From NCBI GenBank assembly GCA_951799445.1, contig OX637287.1, positions 38,159,724-38,223,723 of the forward strand: a stretch of DNA of 64,000 nucleotides, written 5' to 3'. Both the position numbers and the translations under genes were made by a program. Within the stretch, counting starts at the first letter, position 1. Each line of letters starts with the position of its first letter. This document shows positions 34,384 through 50,469 of the stretch, piece after piece. Under the pieces are notes generated by a model. That model made no database searches, was not told the origin of the DNA, and saw nothing but the letters and a program-made list of their open reading frames with translations. The stretch is from Pseudisothecium myosuroides (Eukaryota > Streptophyta > Bryopsida > Hypnales > Lembophyllaceae).

Positions 34384-35678
34384 CCGTTTTCAAGTCGACG
34401 TGGAACCCAATTGGACCGATTCATGCAAAGTCGGGGCACTGATCAAAGAACTTGAGGAATTGCGACCACCTGGCTCTGAAAAGGTGATTTTCAGCCAGTG
34501 GATTGCTTTCTTGGATGTGATTGAGATACTTCTCAAAAGGTAAAGTGAACTGTCATGGCTGTTTCGCGTGGATACTGTTGAAGCTCTTAAAGTATTCCTT
34601 TTTGTATATCTTATAGCCCATGTTCCTCTACAACGAACATTGTTCGTGAGATTTCCAACTTTCGCAAGACCCTAACTACAAGGATTTAGGGCTGAAAGAG
34701 TTTAGCAGTACCAAAGACATCTTGGTGAGATGCTGACAATTGAATGTTTTAGCTCATGTTTCCAGAACTTTGTTTTTGAAGGTGAATGAGGTATTTCATG
34801 GATTCTGGGGTTAATTAATGTTGTTTAGGATTAATCAGGACTTAGAGTTTGTGGAAAGAGAGTGATAGCTCTTTTGAGTTGTTGCCATGATTTGATTTGT
34901 CGACCTTGAGTTCTCTCAGAAATAAGGCCACTAAGCTTCTGGACATTGATTTTGCAGGTTATGGTCATCTCTCTCAAAGCAGGAGGAGTAGGCATTAACG
35001 TCACTTCTGCTTCTAATGCATTTCTTCTTGTGAGTTTATCTTATATGAAAATTGACAAAAGAATTGGCCATGCTTTAGCACCTACTGAATTACTGGTTTT
35101 AGGGTTGATTGGCCATGGCTATCATGCGGATACACCGAATTGGTCAAACAATAGATGTCAAAGTCAAGTGGTTCATTGTAAAAGTAAGTACATTGTATTT
35201 TTTACCTCAAATGAACGTATGATAGTGAAAGTGTGTCTTATGGAAGTGATCTCCAAGATCGTTTATGCACAGTCTTTCATATTGCATCTAACATATATGT
35301 GCATGAGCTGAAGTAGAAAGTCCTCTTGCAAGCTAATAGTTGATATTAGCTATTTCCATATCATAATTTTATCATCCAAAATGAAGGTGATGACTTTCTT
35401 CTTTCTGTTTGGATACATTTTGTTACCTTGAAGTTTCATGATAGATTTATCTGAAGTCTTACAGATTGGGAATCAGCTACTTCTGGCCATTTGGGCACTG
35501 AGGGTCCAGTGTAAATTGTGTTCCAATAATGTACATGGTGTTACAGGGATCAGTGGAAGAAAAGATGCAGGTAGTGCAAGCAAGAAAGCAACGAAAGATT
35601 GTCGGGGCAATGAATAACGAGGAAGTCGTTCAACACTTCAGAAACACATGTCGGACGCTGCCTACAATTGTTTGGTAA
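34384..35678 (+). pseudogene. C-terminal tail of a Rad5/HLTF-like SNF2 helicase
   Basis: Exon-like pieces give the end of a SNF2 helicase C-terminal lobe: 34384-34539 (KVGALIKELEELRPPG, VIFSQWIAFLDVIEILLK), about 34672-34725 (KEFSSTKDIL), 34958-35029 (SLKAGGVGINVTSASN), about 35120-35183 (IMRIHRIGQTIDVKVKW), 35547-35678 (GSVEEKMQVVQARKQRK, to TAA). These match conserved helicase motifs IV-VI of the Rad5/16 and HLTF branch, chromatin and post-replication repair ATPases. The ATPase lobe, RING finger and the conserved DPWWNP segment between SASN and RIHRIGQ are absent, and the frame before MAIMRIHR is closed. This is a truncated, non-functional copy. Confidence 0.75.
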
Positions 35679-36346
35679 ATTCGACAAGCCTTTTTAGTAG
35701 AAGCATATGAACAAGTTCTTGAAGAATGTATATGATCTATATTATAGATGAAATTGGTAGGAATCAGCTGCTACCCCTGTAGGCCCAAGTCCTACTGGAG
35801 TATAGAAACATCATTGCTTTTGAAGTGTTAGAGATCTGGAAGTCAATAAGTTATAGAGATGTCAACCTTACAATTTTGGAGTGTACGTGTTGTAAATGTT
35901 GTAAATGATGTGAATGAAATTTGGAATCATTTGTCCACATGCATTGCAGAATAATAAAGTTTTATTGTTATAAGAAGATGCTGAAATTGTCAATTTATTG
36001 GAAATGTTATTGTATTTGTTAGTAGGTAGAAATGGAATTGAAGAAAGCCTTGTGATTTTGTGTTGCTACATCTTATTAGTCACCTTACAGCCCTTCTAAT
36101 AGCAAACGGTTAGCATTCTCTTCTGTGACATGTATTCAATTGTCATTGGTGTATATCATTGTGCTTATATGATTTCAATTACTATGTTTGTTTTGCAGGT
36201 TTTCTTGAGGCCAGCATAGGGGGGGTGGCGGCATGCGGATTAACATTATGGATTAAAATTTTGTGGAATGTCATTATGTTTGTGATTCTATGTGTGCTCT
36301 GATGTTGTGTTCTTTTGTTTAATTTAGGAGAGGGTAGACGGAATAC
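35679..36346. other. Spacer, no gene seen
   Basis: AT-rich, may hold the 3' end of the SNF2 relic and the upstream region of the next gene. An acceptor-like TTTTGCAG at 36192 is followed by a frame that stops at once. Confidence 0.4.
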
Positions 36347-39300
36347 ATGCAGACACACGACACGATCCTTCAAATTGCAACTGCAAGACCTGAGACAACC
36401 TCGGGGAGGTCACTTCCCTTTATGTTTTGTAACCACGTGCGTTAACCATATATTTGTTCGGGGGCTATTTACCTAATAATTGTGATTTTAAAGGACCCTT
36501 TTAGTAGAAAAAAAACTACTTGGTCTTAATTTTAAGCACCCTATAGGTAATTATAAATGAAAATCTAGCTTAAATCTTGGCGCGCTATAGTACTTATAAA
36601 CTTTAGGAATTTTTTTGTTTGATAATGAAGGATTTTAGGATGAATGTTTGGCGTGAAAACATCCTACTTACATAAAAAAATTAGGATCAAACTCAAAAGC
36701 AACATGAAACAATTAGTAATTGATTAACCATTTAACCCATAACTTCCTAAACAACCAGAATGTGGTTACTTTGGTTTTTGAAGTGTTTTTTCTATTATTA
36801 AAAATAATTAGATAAAATTGCACTTAAAGTGATGCTTTGAAGAATTAATTTGGTTATCTTTGTATGCGGTTAGATTTACATATCAAACTATTGTGAATTT
36901 ATTTTTTAAATCCCAAAGCATAGGTGGTTGGGTGCTTGGACAAAAAAGTCAATAGGTTGGGAGGATTTGGCCAATAAAAGAGTAGCATATGAAAGGATAA
37001 GCCTAGATTGTAGATAGTGTTTTGACCCTAACTTGAAATACACATTTTTTATACAATTTTCATTCTTTTAATAAATTCCTTTTTTTCCACATTATGTCTT
37101 TTGGACTTCCCTTTTGATCAATCGTTTCCTATTGTTGGAATTCTCATCACATTTTATCAAATTGACATTTCATATAATTACACTCACTAAAATATTTAAT
37201 TTGAAGATGTTGGTCTGTCAAGGTCATTATCTTACATTTTAAAGGAACGAAAATTATGAAATTTCTTACTATAAACTTCCAACTTGTAAACACTCCAATC
37301 TAAATTATAACAAGTTGTCAATTTTCTACAATGTTTCACGTTACTTGAAGGCATTAAAATTAGGAACTTTTAATAATATCTATGTCAACAACCAAATCTT
37401 GTTTTGCATCTCATCATATGTATTGTATTAACCCTCTAGTAGTCAAGCAAGCACATTGTGATCACTTGTCACTATACTTTTATTTTTAAAAATTTGAACC
37501 AAAATTCTATTCAACTTAAAAGTCATTCTACTCATTAACTTCACAATAATCATGTGTGAGTCTATTACTCTTGATATAAATGGTTGCAACAAGGAGGAGA
37601 TGATATCAAAAATTGATGAATCTTTTTACTTTTTATTTTGAATTTAAACCAAGATTCTATTTAACTCTAAAAGCACACATCCTCAAAAATCTCATTTTTT
37701 AATGTGCATAATCCGGTTCAAATACACACTATGATCTTCCAATTCCACCATTGAATGATTTGACAAAATACCCCCATTCCAGTTGAGAGTACAATTGTAT
37801 AGTTAATTTTTACTTTAATCCATTTTATTTTGTTGAAATCAATCTTGATAGAAAAGTGCCTGAAATCTAATGCATCTAGCTACAATATCCAAAGCGTTAA
37901 ATGGTTTAAATTCTATTATTTCTCATTCCTGCATTAGAAAGACCAGTGATTATATCCATCCTAGAATTAATTTTTTCACTTCTTTGATTTTATTCACACT
38001 AATTTGTATCTACTTTTTTTTAAATCACAAGATTTTTCAGTACCCTATTTTACATATAATGATGTTTCAAGAATTAAATCTAGACTAAAGTAGATCCAAA
38101 TCATTTATAAATTTTTCTTCCAATGAATAAAATGCACCCTATAGTTTAACTCACGTGGTTTTCTACTTTTCGCAGAGTGACCTCCCCGAGGAAACAACAC
38201 AATGCATTGTTGACAAGTTTGTTGGAAAACCACACTTTTGATGCACCAAGACCTGAAGTGGCGAGGTGGGAGTTGGTTAAAAGCCACATGGCGCCAATAG
38301 CAAAGCATTTGATGCTGGGTTTGGACCCTAAGAAGAACAGGTCTTTTCCTCGCGAGGAGGACATTAAGGAGGCCATTTTGGAGGCTTTCAATACGTCAAT
38401 TTCAGACACTGTCACTCAGAAGAAATTTGAGAGAATTTGGGTGGAGAGTTTGAGGAAGAAAGTGAAGAAAGTGATCAGCGATCGACGAGGTAGGTTCTTG
38501 TCAATGGCCCGAACTCATTTGTGGCATGTTTTCGGGGTCCCCAAACCAGTGCAAGGAACTGTTGAGGAGATTGCACAGTGGAAGGGGACGTTGAAACCGC
38601 ATGCTCGAGGTATGATGCTGTGACATTTGTGGTCGACTTTCTTTATTTGCTATTCTTGGACGTAAATGCAGTAAAGCAAAATATAAGCTAGTTTTCTGAA
38701 ATTCTTATGTAGTATCAAAATTTTGAACTTGAGTTAACAATTTAATGAGAATACAATGGTTAATGAAAGAGTTAGAAATCACTACAGTTGTCACTATGAC
38801 TGTGACACTAGAATATTGAGGTAGTTGACAATGACTAGAATAGTGATTGAGACATTCTAAGGGGAATAAAAGGTGTTTTTGTTAAAATTGTCATTGCTAT
38901 GAAGATAAATTGTTTCAATAATTTGTAGTGGAGCTTCTATACTGGAACATTATTGTTGAGGGAAAGTTGGTCAATGTTATCTATAAATTTGAGATTTGCT
39001 TTAGAATAACTTCATTGCGAGTTACGAATTATTGATTCATTGGCATTTTTTTGTTATTGTAGACAACAATTGGCGATGGAATGGAGATGATCCATTTGGA
39101 TCAGATGCTCTATGCAGGACGATAGCGTTTGTCAAGTTTGGGAGCAAATACTCACTACAGGAGCCTCTCAAATTGACAGCTAAACAACTTGCATGGTTTG
39201 CATATGTGCTAACTTTAGCTGTGGATGGTGACCGGAACATGAAAGAAAGCGAGATGAGATTGCACAAGAAAAATATCAATGGTTTGAAGCAATTCACCCT

Positions 39301-39364
39301 GGAAAGTAGGGATGTGATGACTAAAATCGAAATTGTTGTTTCAGAGGATGTGCACACGGCATAG
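36347..39364 (+). CDS. Three-exon orphan gene, 265 aa
   Basis: Exons 36347-36408 (MQTHDTILQIATARPETTS), 38176-38609 and 39063-39364 total 798 bp with matching phases (AG/A, G/AC). The protein is soluble and charged, with no signal or membrane segment: NHTFDAPRPEVARWELVK, KHLMLGLDPKKNRSFPRE, a Lys/Arg helix (LRKKVKKVISDRRGRF), then RDNNWRWNGDDPFGSDAL and LKLTAKQLAWFAYVLTLA. The first exon rests only on phase and a moderate donor (GGTCACT); the other two are strong. The 1.77 kb first intron is AT-rich. Family unknown; the pattern suggests a bryophyte-specific protein. Confidence 0.6.
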
Positions 39365-42300
39365 GAAGTATTGGGGGACGACATAGATGATGAGTGATTG
39401 ACTTGTGAAGAGATGATGCTTTTTGTTGTCTAATATATATGCTTTTGAAATAGAGTTGCTTTCTTGGAATTTATGAACTTATACTAGTTGGACTACTAGT
39501 AAGTTTGATGAAGATGCATTTTGGAGTAAATATTTTTACCTTTGTACAGTATCAATGGAATCACATCAATGTTTGGCATTGCTCTATGGAATTGTGTTCA
39601 TACGTACATGATGCTGCACGTTTATTGCATTGTATGGAAATATGGTTGCATTTTTTTCAATCCAGTAGTAGAATTACTTGTTGTATGAATGTTAGTATTG
39701 AAATGTATAGTGATTGGACCTCATAAAGTAATCATGTGGAGGTCTGCATAGTTCAAAAGGTGCACAACATTTGGATTTAGAACTCCAATGGAAGCAATGC
39801 CAATGGTGCATTAAAACAATACTAATTCAACTGCTTTGATGTGCAAGGGCAGACCATTTCTTAGTTGATGTTGTAACAACAAAATTTGTTACATTACCGA
39901 TTTAGTGATGCAAAATTACTAATTATTTTGATGCATTCATATCGCATCGGAGAGCTTTACATGACTCATTCAATAAGCAATTAATACTAACTTTTAGAAA
40001 TGTAATAGTAACAATTACACACTACATTGTCACAATTATCTTACAAATTTCCATGTGATTTCTACAAAATTCAACAATGAACAGTTTGTGATTCAAAACT
40101 CAACTTTGCATTGCATGTTCAAAGGTCGTTATCTTTGGAGAGCATGGTCAATTCAAAAGTGCCTAAACGTTTTGTACTCACACAATTGAGGTTACAAAAA
40201 ATGGTGATTGTTCAAACTATAGAAGATCTCACTAGTGCTAGAACACAATCCTGTGCAAATTTACATCTGAAGAGAATCACTACTTGATCATAAACCGGCC
40301 TTTGAAACAGTGATGCTCTACTGTCTCTCAAATATATGAGATGATCTCTGTCCAGATGAGGAGTATAAATGCTGATCACGTGGCTTCTGAACAAAGCAAG
40401 CAAATTCCCCGACCAGATCTTTAAGCCCGAAGTTGATTTCGACTGGCTTAGATTATACCCTGCAAATCAAATTGACTACTAAATCAATAGGCTGAGTTGA
40501 AAGTCTGCAACAACTAATAAACAAAGTTCTAGTACAGGAGCGCACTTGATCCAATCCAATTAGACTCTTCATGAAAGTCATGCGTATTGTGTTCAACGTA
40601 CGTACGTTATTCGGACAATAATCTAAGAGTCGAAGTGTTGCACATTTAAAACTAGACGCGGCCTCTGAACAACTATGCAGAGGACGTTGAGATATGACGT
40701 AAAACACCTTTCTTAAGAGAGCTTATGAAGCACACTCTGAAGAGAGCTTATGAAGCTTATATGCCTTCAAAAGAAACAAAAAAGAAGCAAATACATAATA
40801 AAGGCACATGCACTGGGCCCGCAACTAAAACGCGCAAGACTGGTCATTCCACCTGCATTCCACCTCGTTGACCAAAACAAGCACAGTAAACCTGCAGCTC
40901 ATGTGCAAGAGGTCGCACTTTTAGTATTCACCTCAACTCAGGTCCACCTCGGCAACAATCAACGAACCTAAAGCAACCATTGCAAAATCCTTAAAACTGA
41001 TGCTACGTTCTAAACCAAGGATAAGACAAAAGTTACTGCTCCACTAAAGTCACTACACTACTGCGTCTAACGTGCTCAAAATAAAGCAGAAGCACACTCG
41101 ACATGGATGAACATCTGCAGCCAAGCAGGAACTAGTGTCTTGACCTGGTCCCCGTAAATGATCGTTCAAAAAAGGCAAGGAGCAAGTTACAAACAATGAT
41201 CACAAAGAGGTTGCATACTCAAATGCATACCTTCGCTGCAGAAGCTCTTCGTGGACCGCCTGCACAGAACTACCACGAGAAGCTCAGAGGTGCATGCTGC
41301 AGCGACTGCATTTTCGTGCGCACAGAGAATGCTGCGGCTGAAGAGTCTGGAAAGCTTTCGCAGGTGATAATAGTTAGCGGTCACTACACTAGTGAAGATG
41401 ACTCTGTATTGCGTGCCAGAGATGTGACAAATATCAGGCGTAATTTGCACCACATGAGCGATACGATTTCTGTACGAGCTTGTCAATAATGAACCGTTAG
41501 CCACGCCATAGCCATTCCGGTATGCAGTAAAGTAGCTTAAAGGGAAGGAGACTTAGAGATTGACTGATGAACTTCACCTTCGCATATGGATCGAAATTCA
41601 AGTGTTGCTATAAGCATATTCTATCTATCCGAAAGCTTGCAGAATAGCTGCAAGCAGTTCATTTGTATCCCTCCGTAAACATTTTAAAGACCTCGATCAC
41701 TGGCAATAAATGTTCATGTCATATCCGTAATCCTCAAAAATTTGCATAAACAATTTGCATAAACTTAGTATTGATTTGGAAATGGAAGAAAAACCACACG
41801 ATTTTGATGTTGTTACAATGCCAATTGTTTGATAAGTGCAAAGACAAGATTGCATCATTTGGTATTGAATTATTGTTGCTTCAATGAGCATTGTCTAAGT
41901 AATGACACAATACCAAAAAGTACATTGAACTAGCATTGAACTTAGACGTAATTGAATCAACAATGAATAAGTGCTATATCCATGGGGGGCCAAAATCCAG
42001 ATGAATTACTATATATATATATATAAATAATTTTTTTGAGATTAAATTATTTTATTTTATTTTTATTTTTTACTCATAATATTATCCTACTGATACAATA
42101 TTATGCTTGCAACATTGCAACAATATAGATAATGAACAAATTTTAGTACTGAAACATGCATGTTCTAGCATAACATTCAGTAGCCTGAAGAGAGGCTGCC
42201 TTTCCTTCTCTTCAGGTATCATCCACAAACTTCATCATTAAATTTTCTGACATGGCTGGCCCCCACATCGACTTATGTGCCCTCACTAAATTGAGCCTCT

Positions 42301-42847
42301 CTTTCATAAACTCTCTGACAAATTCAACCAAGTGTCCTCTTAGCTACTGATGGGTGTAGAATATTCCACACTCTTTCATCCGGCTAGATGAAAAAGTGTG
42401 GAATATTCCACACTCTTCAGTTGGAGGGAGGGCAGGCCTGCTGAGTGCTATTGAATGTTATGAGTATTAGAAAAGAACTGTTTTAGTAAGCTCTTTAGTA
42501 CCACTGCAGCAGCCCTTTTTTTTTTGGCACCACGGGGCCAGATTGCACCATTTCAAAATAAATGTTTGCTTTTCGCCAGATAAAAGTAATCTTTTTTTGC
42601 CAGAAATTTCCCATTTTTATTGAAAATGTGGATGAAGTCACCAAATTTGAATGAAAAAGTGCATGAATATGATTGAAAAGTGTTTTTTGGTCCAAAAGAT
42701 GGATGAATGTAGAAACACAATGCTTCACCAAATTTTAAGTGATCGCCATCTTGGCACTTTCTCAAAAGTAAAAAAAAAGGGCTGCACTGCAGTAATGCAT
42801 CAATTAACTTGAAGCATACTTTCATTATTGACTAATACTAATCTTGT
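39365..42847. other. Long spacer, no supported gene
   Basis: AT-rich to 40200, then nearer 42 percent GC. At 41196-41489 open frames exist on both strands; the plus one (ENAAAEESGKLSQVII) is only mildly protein-like. An (AT)n run lies at 42010-42024. A short hairpin pairs CCTGAAGAGA at 42185 with its complement at 42208. Confidence 0.4.
42359..42408. repeat. 22 bp hairpin with 6-nt loop
   Basis: GAATATTCCACACTCTTTCA at 42359 pairs with 42387-42408, one mismatch in 22. GGAATATTCC inside each arm is itself a palindrome, and the phrase GGAATATTCCACACTCTT recurs just after the right arm. Confidence 0.85.
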
Positions 42848-43034
42848 AGTACTGAATCAATACTTTAAATTAAATAGAATGATACTGAAACGCACACTTC
42901 ATTTCAATATTGATCAGGACTACTGCAATACTGCAAGCAATGCTATCCTTATCAGTACTGCAACATTACTATTTCAATATTATACTGCGTAAACAATGAA
43001 GCAGTACTGCATTTATACTGCAATAGTACTGTTA
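42848..43034. repeat. TACTG-rich degenerate repeat
   Basis: Nine TACTG pentamers occur in about 185 bp, mostly as AGTACTGCAA or ATACTGCAA, with no fixed period. The same core appears in the repeats flanking the plastid insert at 12829-13560. Confidence 0.6.
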
Positions 43035-43318
43035 CAGACGGCCCTTTTTTCCTGATGACTAACCTCGGAAAGAAACCGTAGAATGGATGAACAAGTGATG
43101 AGAAAGTGATTTCTGGCCGGCCGGGGACAGCAAGAAGATAACTTAACTGCTTCGTGTCGCCAAATTCAGTTCCATTCGGACCAGAGTTTGTGCATTTTAG
43201 TAGCTTGTCATCGTGACCTCGAAATTAGGTTTAGGGTTTATTGTGAACGGGAGGAATTGAGTGTTTTTGTGAGTATGATGTAAGTGTGCTTGTGAGTCCT
43301 TTTGGTTGCAAGCAAGTT

Positions 43319-46627
<3,309 letters not shown>

Positions 46628-48151
46628 GTCTTTGTATCCTATTCTTGAAAGGAGTTGCTTACACCTTGGGTCTCATTTACTAGTTCAAGGAAAAACTGGG
46701 GTATCAATGATGCGCTGATCCTTGTCCATCTTCTTTCTTTTGCAAAGATCCTCTCACACATCTTGAATTCAAGAGTTCACGGATGGGTTGGTACTTGGCC
46801 AACCACAATGTAGCTGCAGTGAAAAGGAGTGGTCAGCACTGCTCTAGAATGTTGTGCGTAAAGTCCAGTTCCATTTTTGTACCTTTGAGTGATCTGTAGT
46901 TGACCTCGTACTCGTGGAGAAAGTAGAAAAACTCCAGGCTTAGAGTTGGAAACCATTCTAGATCAAACACCTGAATTCTACTGGACTTTTAAGGACAAGC
47001 ATAGCAACCTGGAGCTTCGGTAATAGCAGGCTCAGAAAGACGGTGTTGATGACTTACTTGGACAAGGCTGTCGATTATGTTGTCAGAGAAATGAGGGAAT
47101 GGAAGGCATTTAGACTGCCATATTTCAAGGATGCCTACTTTTTTGACATTAGTTTAGATTGCTCATTGCACATTCTCGTGATTTTTGTTTTTCTTAGTTT
47201 TATGATCGGGACTTCAGAGTAGGAGAATGGGTGAGAGGAAAATGTGGGAAAAAAAGGGACCGGCCCATGAGGATTCTAGAATGTGCATTATGTAGCTTTA
47301 ATTAACACCTGAAGTGGTGCAAATTTGTGTTTGATCCCCTCTTTTGCAAAGGTGGGACCTAATTATGTTCATTTTAGAAGAAGTTAACTTGAAGTGATTA
47401 GATTGCATGCAACATGTCTTGTTGGCATTCCTAAAAACAGTCAAGTAAAATATTCAATTGCATTCTAGAATCCGTACATTTAATTAGGTTGTTCAATGTT
47501 TGTTATATTTAGGTTTTTGTTTGCTTGTTACAGTGAGACCTTTGGAATCATGCATCCCTTAGTTTTGTTCTTGGTACCATTAAGTTAGAAAGCTCTTTAT
47601 GAGGAAGGGTGTACAAACTTTGTTTTGTGATGTTTTGACTCACGGTAGAAAATATGTTGAATTTCAAAAAAATTAAAATTAAAAAATTAAAAACTTATTT
47701 TTATTTTTATTTTGACTGTGGCAATTACAAGGCATATTAGTAAGTACTGAAAGAGGCACCACATAAATGGGGGGTTTGCATGTCTTTATAATTAGTTGTA
47801 TTGTAAACTTTGTTGAAATTTAAAAAAAAATTGGATTCTAAAATTTTGTTGGACCATCACATGTGAATATTTTCTACATGTATGAAGGTATTGGCACTCA
47901 TGTGTGTTGTTGTACCTTAAGCAAATTTTGAAAATATGTAGATTATTATGACTTTCAATTACTAATGTGCTAAAAATAATTTCACATATTGATTCCACTT
48001 GAGAGTTTGCAGAAGTGTTTAATATATCAATTATAGGTGCTTTTACCTTAGATCTTATAAATTAAAATGTCTTTAATCCTAAAAGGATAAGACCTATCAC
48101 CAAGGTACTTTGTCAAAAATGATTTGATTTTTGAACCAATAGGCGCATTAA
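46628..48151. other. 3' flank of COQ5 copy B
   Basis: Collinear with 4159-6040. No gene seen. A stretch of 300 bp present in A (about 5660-5980) is shortened here. Confidence 0.55.
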
Positions 48152-48882
48152 TCCCTAAAGCCCTAAAGCATGATTTCATGCCACTTTTTACTTTTGGGTA
48201 GGCCCTTCCTAGTGCAATATTTGTCGGATTTTTGTGAAATTTTTACTAGAGGTATACTTTACTATTAGCTTAATCTGCAAATTTTTTACAACAATCCAAT
48301 TTGAAGTTAAAAACTTATGCCTCAAAAGGGCATTTTTTCCAAAGTAGGGGCAATTCAGGTAGCTATAATAGACAAGTCCAATTGGTTTGAAACTTTTTTT
48401 ACTTTATACATACTTTCAATAAGTTTTTTTTATTAACATAACTCTGCAAGTTGAAAAGCTTATGAGCACATGATTTTGACTTACAAGCCTTTGAAATAAG
48501 CTCTCTTCCTTTGGGTAATATTCAAAATTTATAAAGCCCAATTTCAAAGTCTTATAAGTCAAAAATCATTTACTTATATGCCTTTCAACTTTTGAAATTA
48601 TATTAACAAGATTGAGAGTATATATAAAGAATTTCAATCCAATTGGACCTATCTATCCTAATTGTCTGAAACGGCCTGTAAATTTTCAATAAATGTCTTT
48701 TTGAGGCATAACTTTTTAACAATTTAACCAGAACTTGGATTATTGTGAAATTCTTTAGGCATCAAGCTAGTAGTGAAACATACCTCCAAAACAATTTCAC
48801 AAGAACTCAACAAATATCGCACCGAGAAGGGCTTGTCCTAAAGTGAAAAATGGCTTGAAATTATGCCTCAAGGCTTTAAGGG
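48152..48882. repeat. Foldback with TTAA ends, copy B, uninterrupted
   Basis: Arms meet at about 48517. The left end is TTAA then TCCCTAAAGCC; the right end is GGCTTTAAGGG then TTAA. Arms match imperfectly over about 350 bp with a loop of some 20 bp. It is the empty-site reference for the two insertions in copy A. Confidence 0.78.
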
Positions 48883-48930
48883 TTAAAATTATAAAGGACC
48901 GTAAGGGAATTTATAAGCAATTTCATTTAA

Positions 48931-49469
48931 CCCCTAAAAGCCCAAGGGGTTTGGACAAAATACAAATGTGTTATAAAATATAAGTTTTGTAATTTTTTTG
49001 AAGTTTGCATCAAAGAAGATAATGTGAAGCACAAAAAGTAGAAAACATCCGTATGGTTAAAATTATAAAATTCTTTTTAGATTCTCTTCAAATGAATTTT
49101 GAAGATATAACTTCAAAAATTCACCAAAAATACAATTTTTGTCTTTAGCATTTGAATTTTTTTTTGATTGGTCAAAATTGTGGTTTCTATTGATTTATGA
49201 AAAAATGCATAACATCTAGTAATGAGAACACCAACACTTTCCCCCAATAGTAAGTTTTTCAACACTAGACAAATACTAGACTCTTTGTGCTATTTCTCTT
49301 ATAATTTTTGTTTGACTGTAGCGATCTTAGTTTTGAGTATAAATATAGAAAGACAACCCAATCTTTGTAGTAAAAAAAAAAATTTTTTTTTTTTTTTTTT
49401 TTTTTTCGCCCGAAAAATCTGCCCGAAGTCGTACAACGACCATAAAATGGTCGTTTGAGCGCTTAGGGG
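48931..49469. mobile_element. TTAA-flanked MITE, CCCCTAAAAGC termini
   Basis: TTAA lies at 48927-48930 and 49470-49473; the ends are CCCCTAAAAGC and GCGCTTAGGGG. It is inserted into the TIR of the element above, where the joined flanks recreate CATTAAAATGG. 539 bp, AT-rich, with a long A/T run at 49371-49406; no transposase. Confidence 0.78.
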
Positions 49470-49621
49470 TTAAAATGGCGGTATTATTGCACCATTTCGA
49501 TGGTGTGAAATTTTGACCATCTAGGACATGTATAGAGTTTAGAACCCGCGTTCTAAAACATCTAGGATAAGTATAGATTTCAGAAAGGCCATTCTAAACT
49601 GTAAAAGCGCCAAAGTTTAGT

Positions 49622-49845
49622 ACCGTACGTGAAGGTCTGATCCGGAACTTGACTGCCAAAAAACTTTACTTTTGGCATGCAAATGGGTTCGACAGGTGGT
49701 ATATTCTAGGATATCCCAAAAATTCACTTGTAATCTTCCAAAAATTTCACTTGCATATTTCCAAAAATTCAGACATTCCAAAAATTCAGACATTCCAAAA
49801 AATACTTAATTTATGTCCGAATCTGACCTTCACATAGGGTAATAC
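49622..49845. mobile_element. Second TACGTGAAGGTC-family MITE
   Basis: Ends GTACGTGAAGGTCTGATC and, on the opposite strand, CTATGTGAAGGTCAGATTC. Shares internal sequence with 7012-7195, including GGTGGTATATTCTAGGATAT and AATACTTAATTTATGTC, so both belong to one family. Confidence 0.7.
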
Positions 49846-50097
49846 CGCCATTTTAATGAAATTGACCATATTTATATTAAGACAATAATAATTATTAACT
49901 ATCTAAATTTCAGAAAATTATACCCTTACACGCAAAATGGTACACTGTTCGGTTCCCCATGGACTTGTTCACACTGCAACCCCACCATGGCCTTGAGGAC
50001 AGAGAGTCAGAGATCCTTGGTGTCATCGGGGCCGTCCATAATAGTACTGCAGAAAGCAACAGCATGCTAGTATATTGTACTGTAATGTATATCACTG

Positions 50098-50365
50098 CAG
50101 CTAGTCCCGCTATCAGCTTGAAGGAGAATACTAACGTACGCAACGATCGAAGCAGTTTGAGAGGATTCATTGGTTTTGATTGAAGGTCAGGATTAATTCG
50201 GTGGTTGTGGGTGCAGGGTACGTTGAGGCCAGCTATCAGTACGTCCCGGCCGCTTTCAGTGCTGTGATTTTGAAGGAGAGTACGTAACGTAGGCAACGCA
50301 AGCAGTTTAATTGTGAGTATGTACGGTTCTGAAGGTCAGGGGACAGTACGCTGGTGGTTTTGTGA
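50098..50365. repeat. Tandem duplication of about 140 bp
   Basis: The segment with GCTTGAAGGAGAATACTAAC, ACGCAACG, AGCAGTTTGAG and GAAGGTCAGG (50098-50215) is repeated with drift at 50236-50365. Only the first copy is present in duplication copy A. Confidence 0.65.
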
Positions 50366-50469
50366 TCAAGGTTGAGATTTGGCTTGAATTTTGGCTTGAG
50401 GTTTGGCCGCCCGAGGTTTGGGAATTGGCTGGGCCTTGGAGTATATATACTGTGTATTGGACATGGTGG

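Larger units (their letters stand above)
48921..49868. mobile_element. Nested TIR element (AATTTCATT...AAATGGCGG family)
   Basis: Related by its termini to the 6401 element. Its left end (GCAATTTCATT) is split from AAATGGCGGTATT by the 48931 TTAA element, and a TACGTGAAGGTC element (49622) lies further inside. The right end is ACCGCCATTTTAATGAAATT at 49846-49865. Copy A has none of this DNA at the matching point (about 7290). Confidence 0.65.

Noticed and set aside
41187..41504. Overlapping sense and antisense ORFs of about 100 aa
   Set aside because: Neither has splice support, motifs or a clear codon bias; left as unresolved spacer.
49910..50296. 128 aa minus ORF at the end of duplication B
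   Set aside because: Not conserved in the homologous stretch 7340-7712, where the frame is broken.
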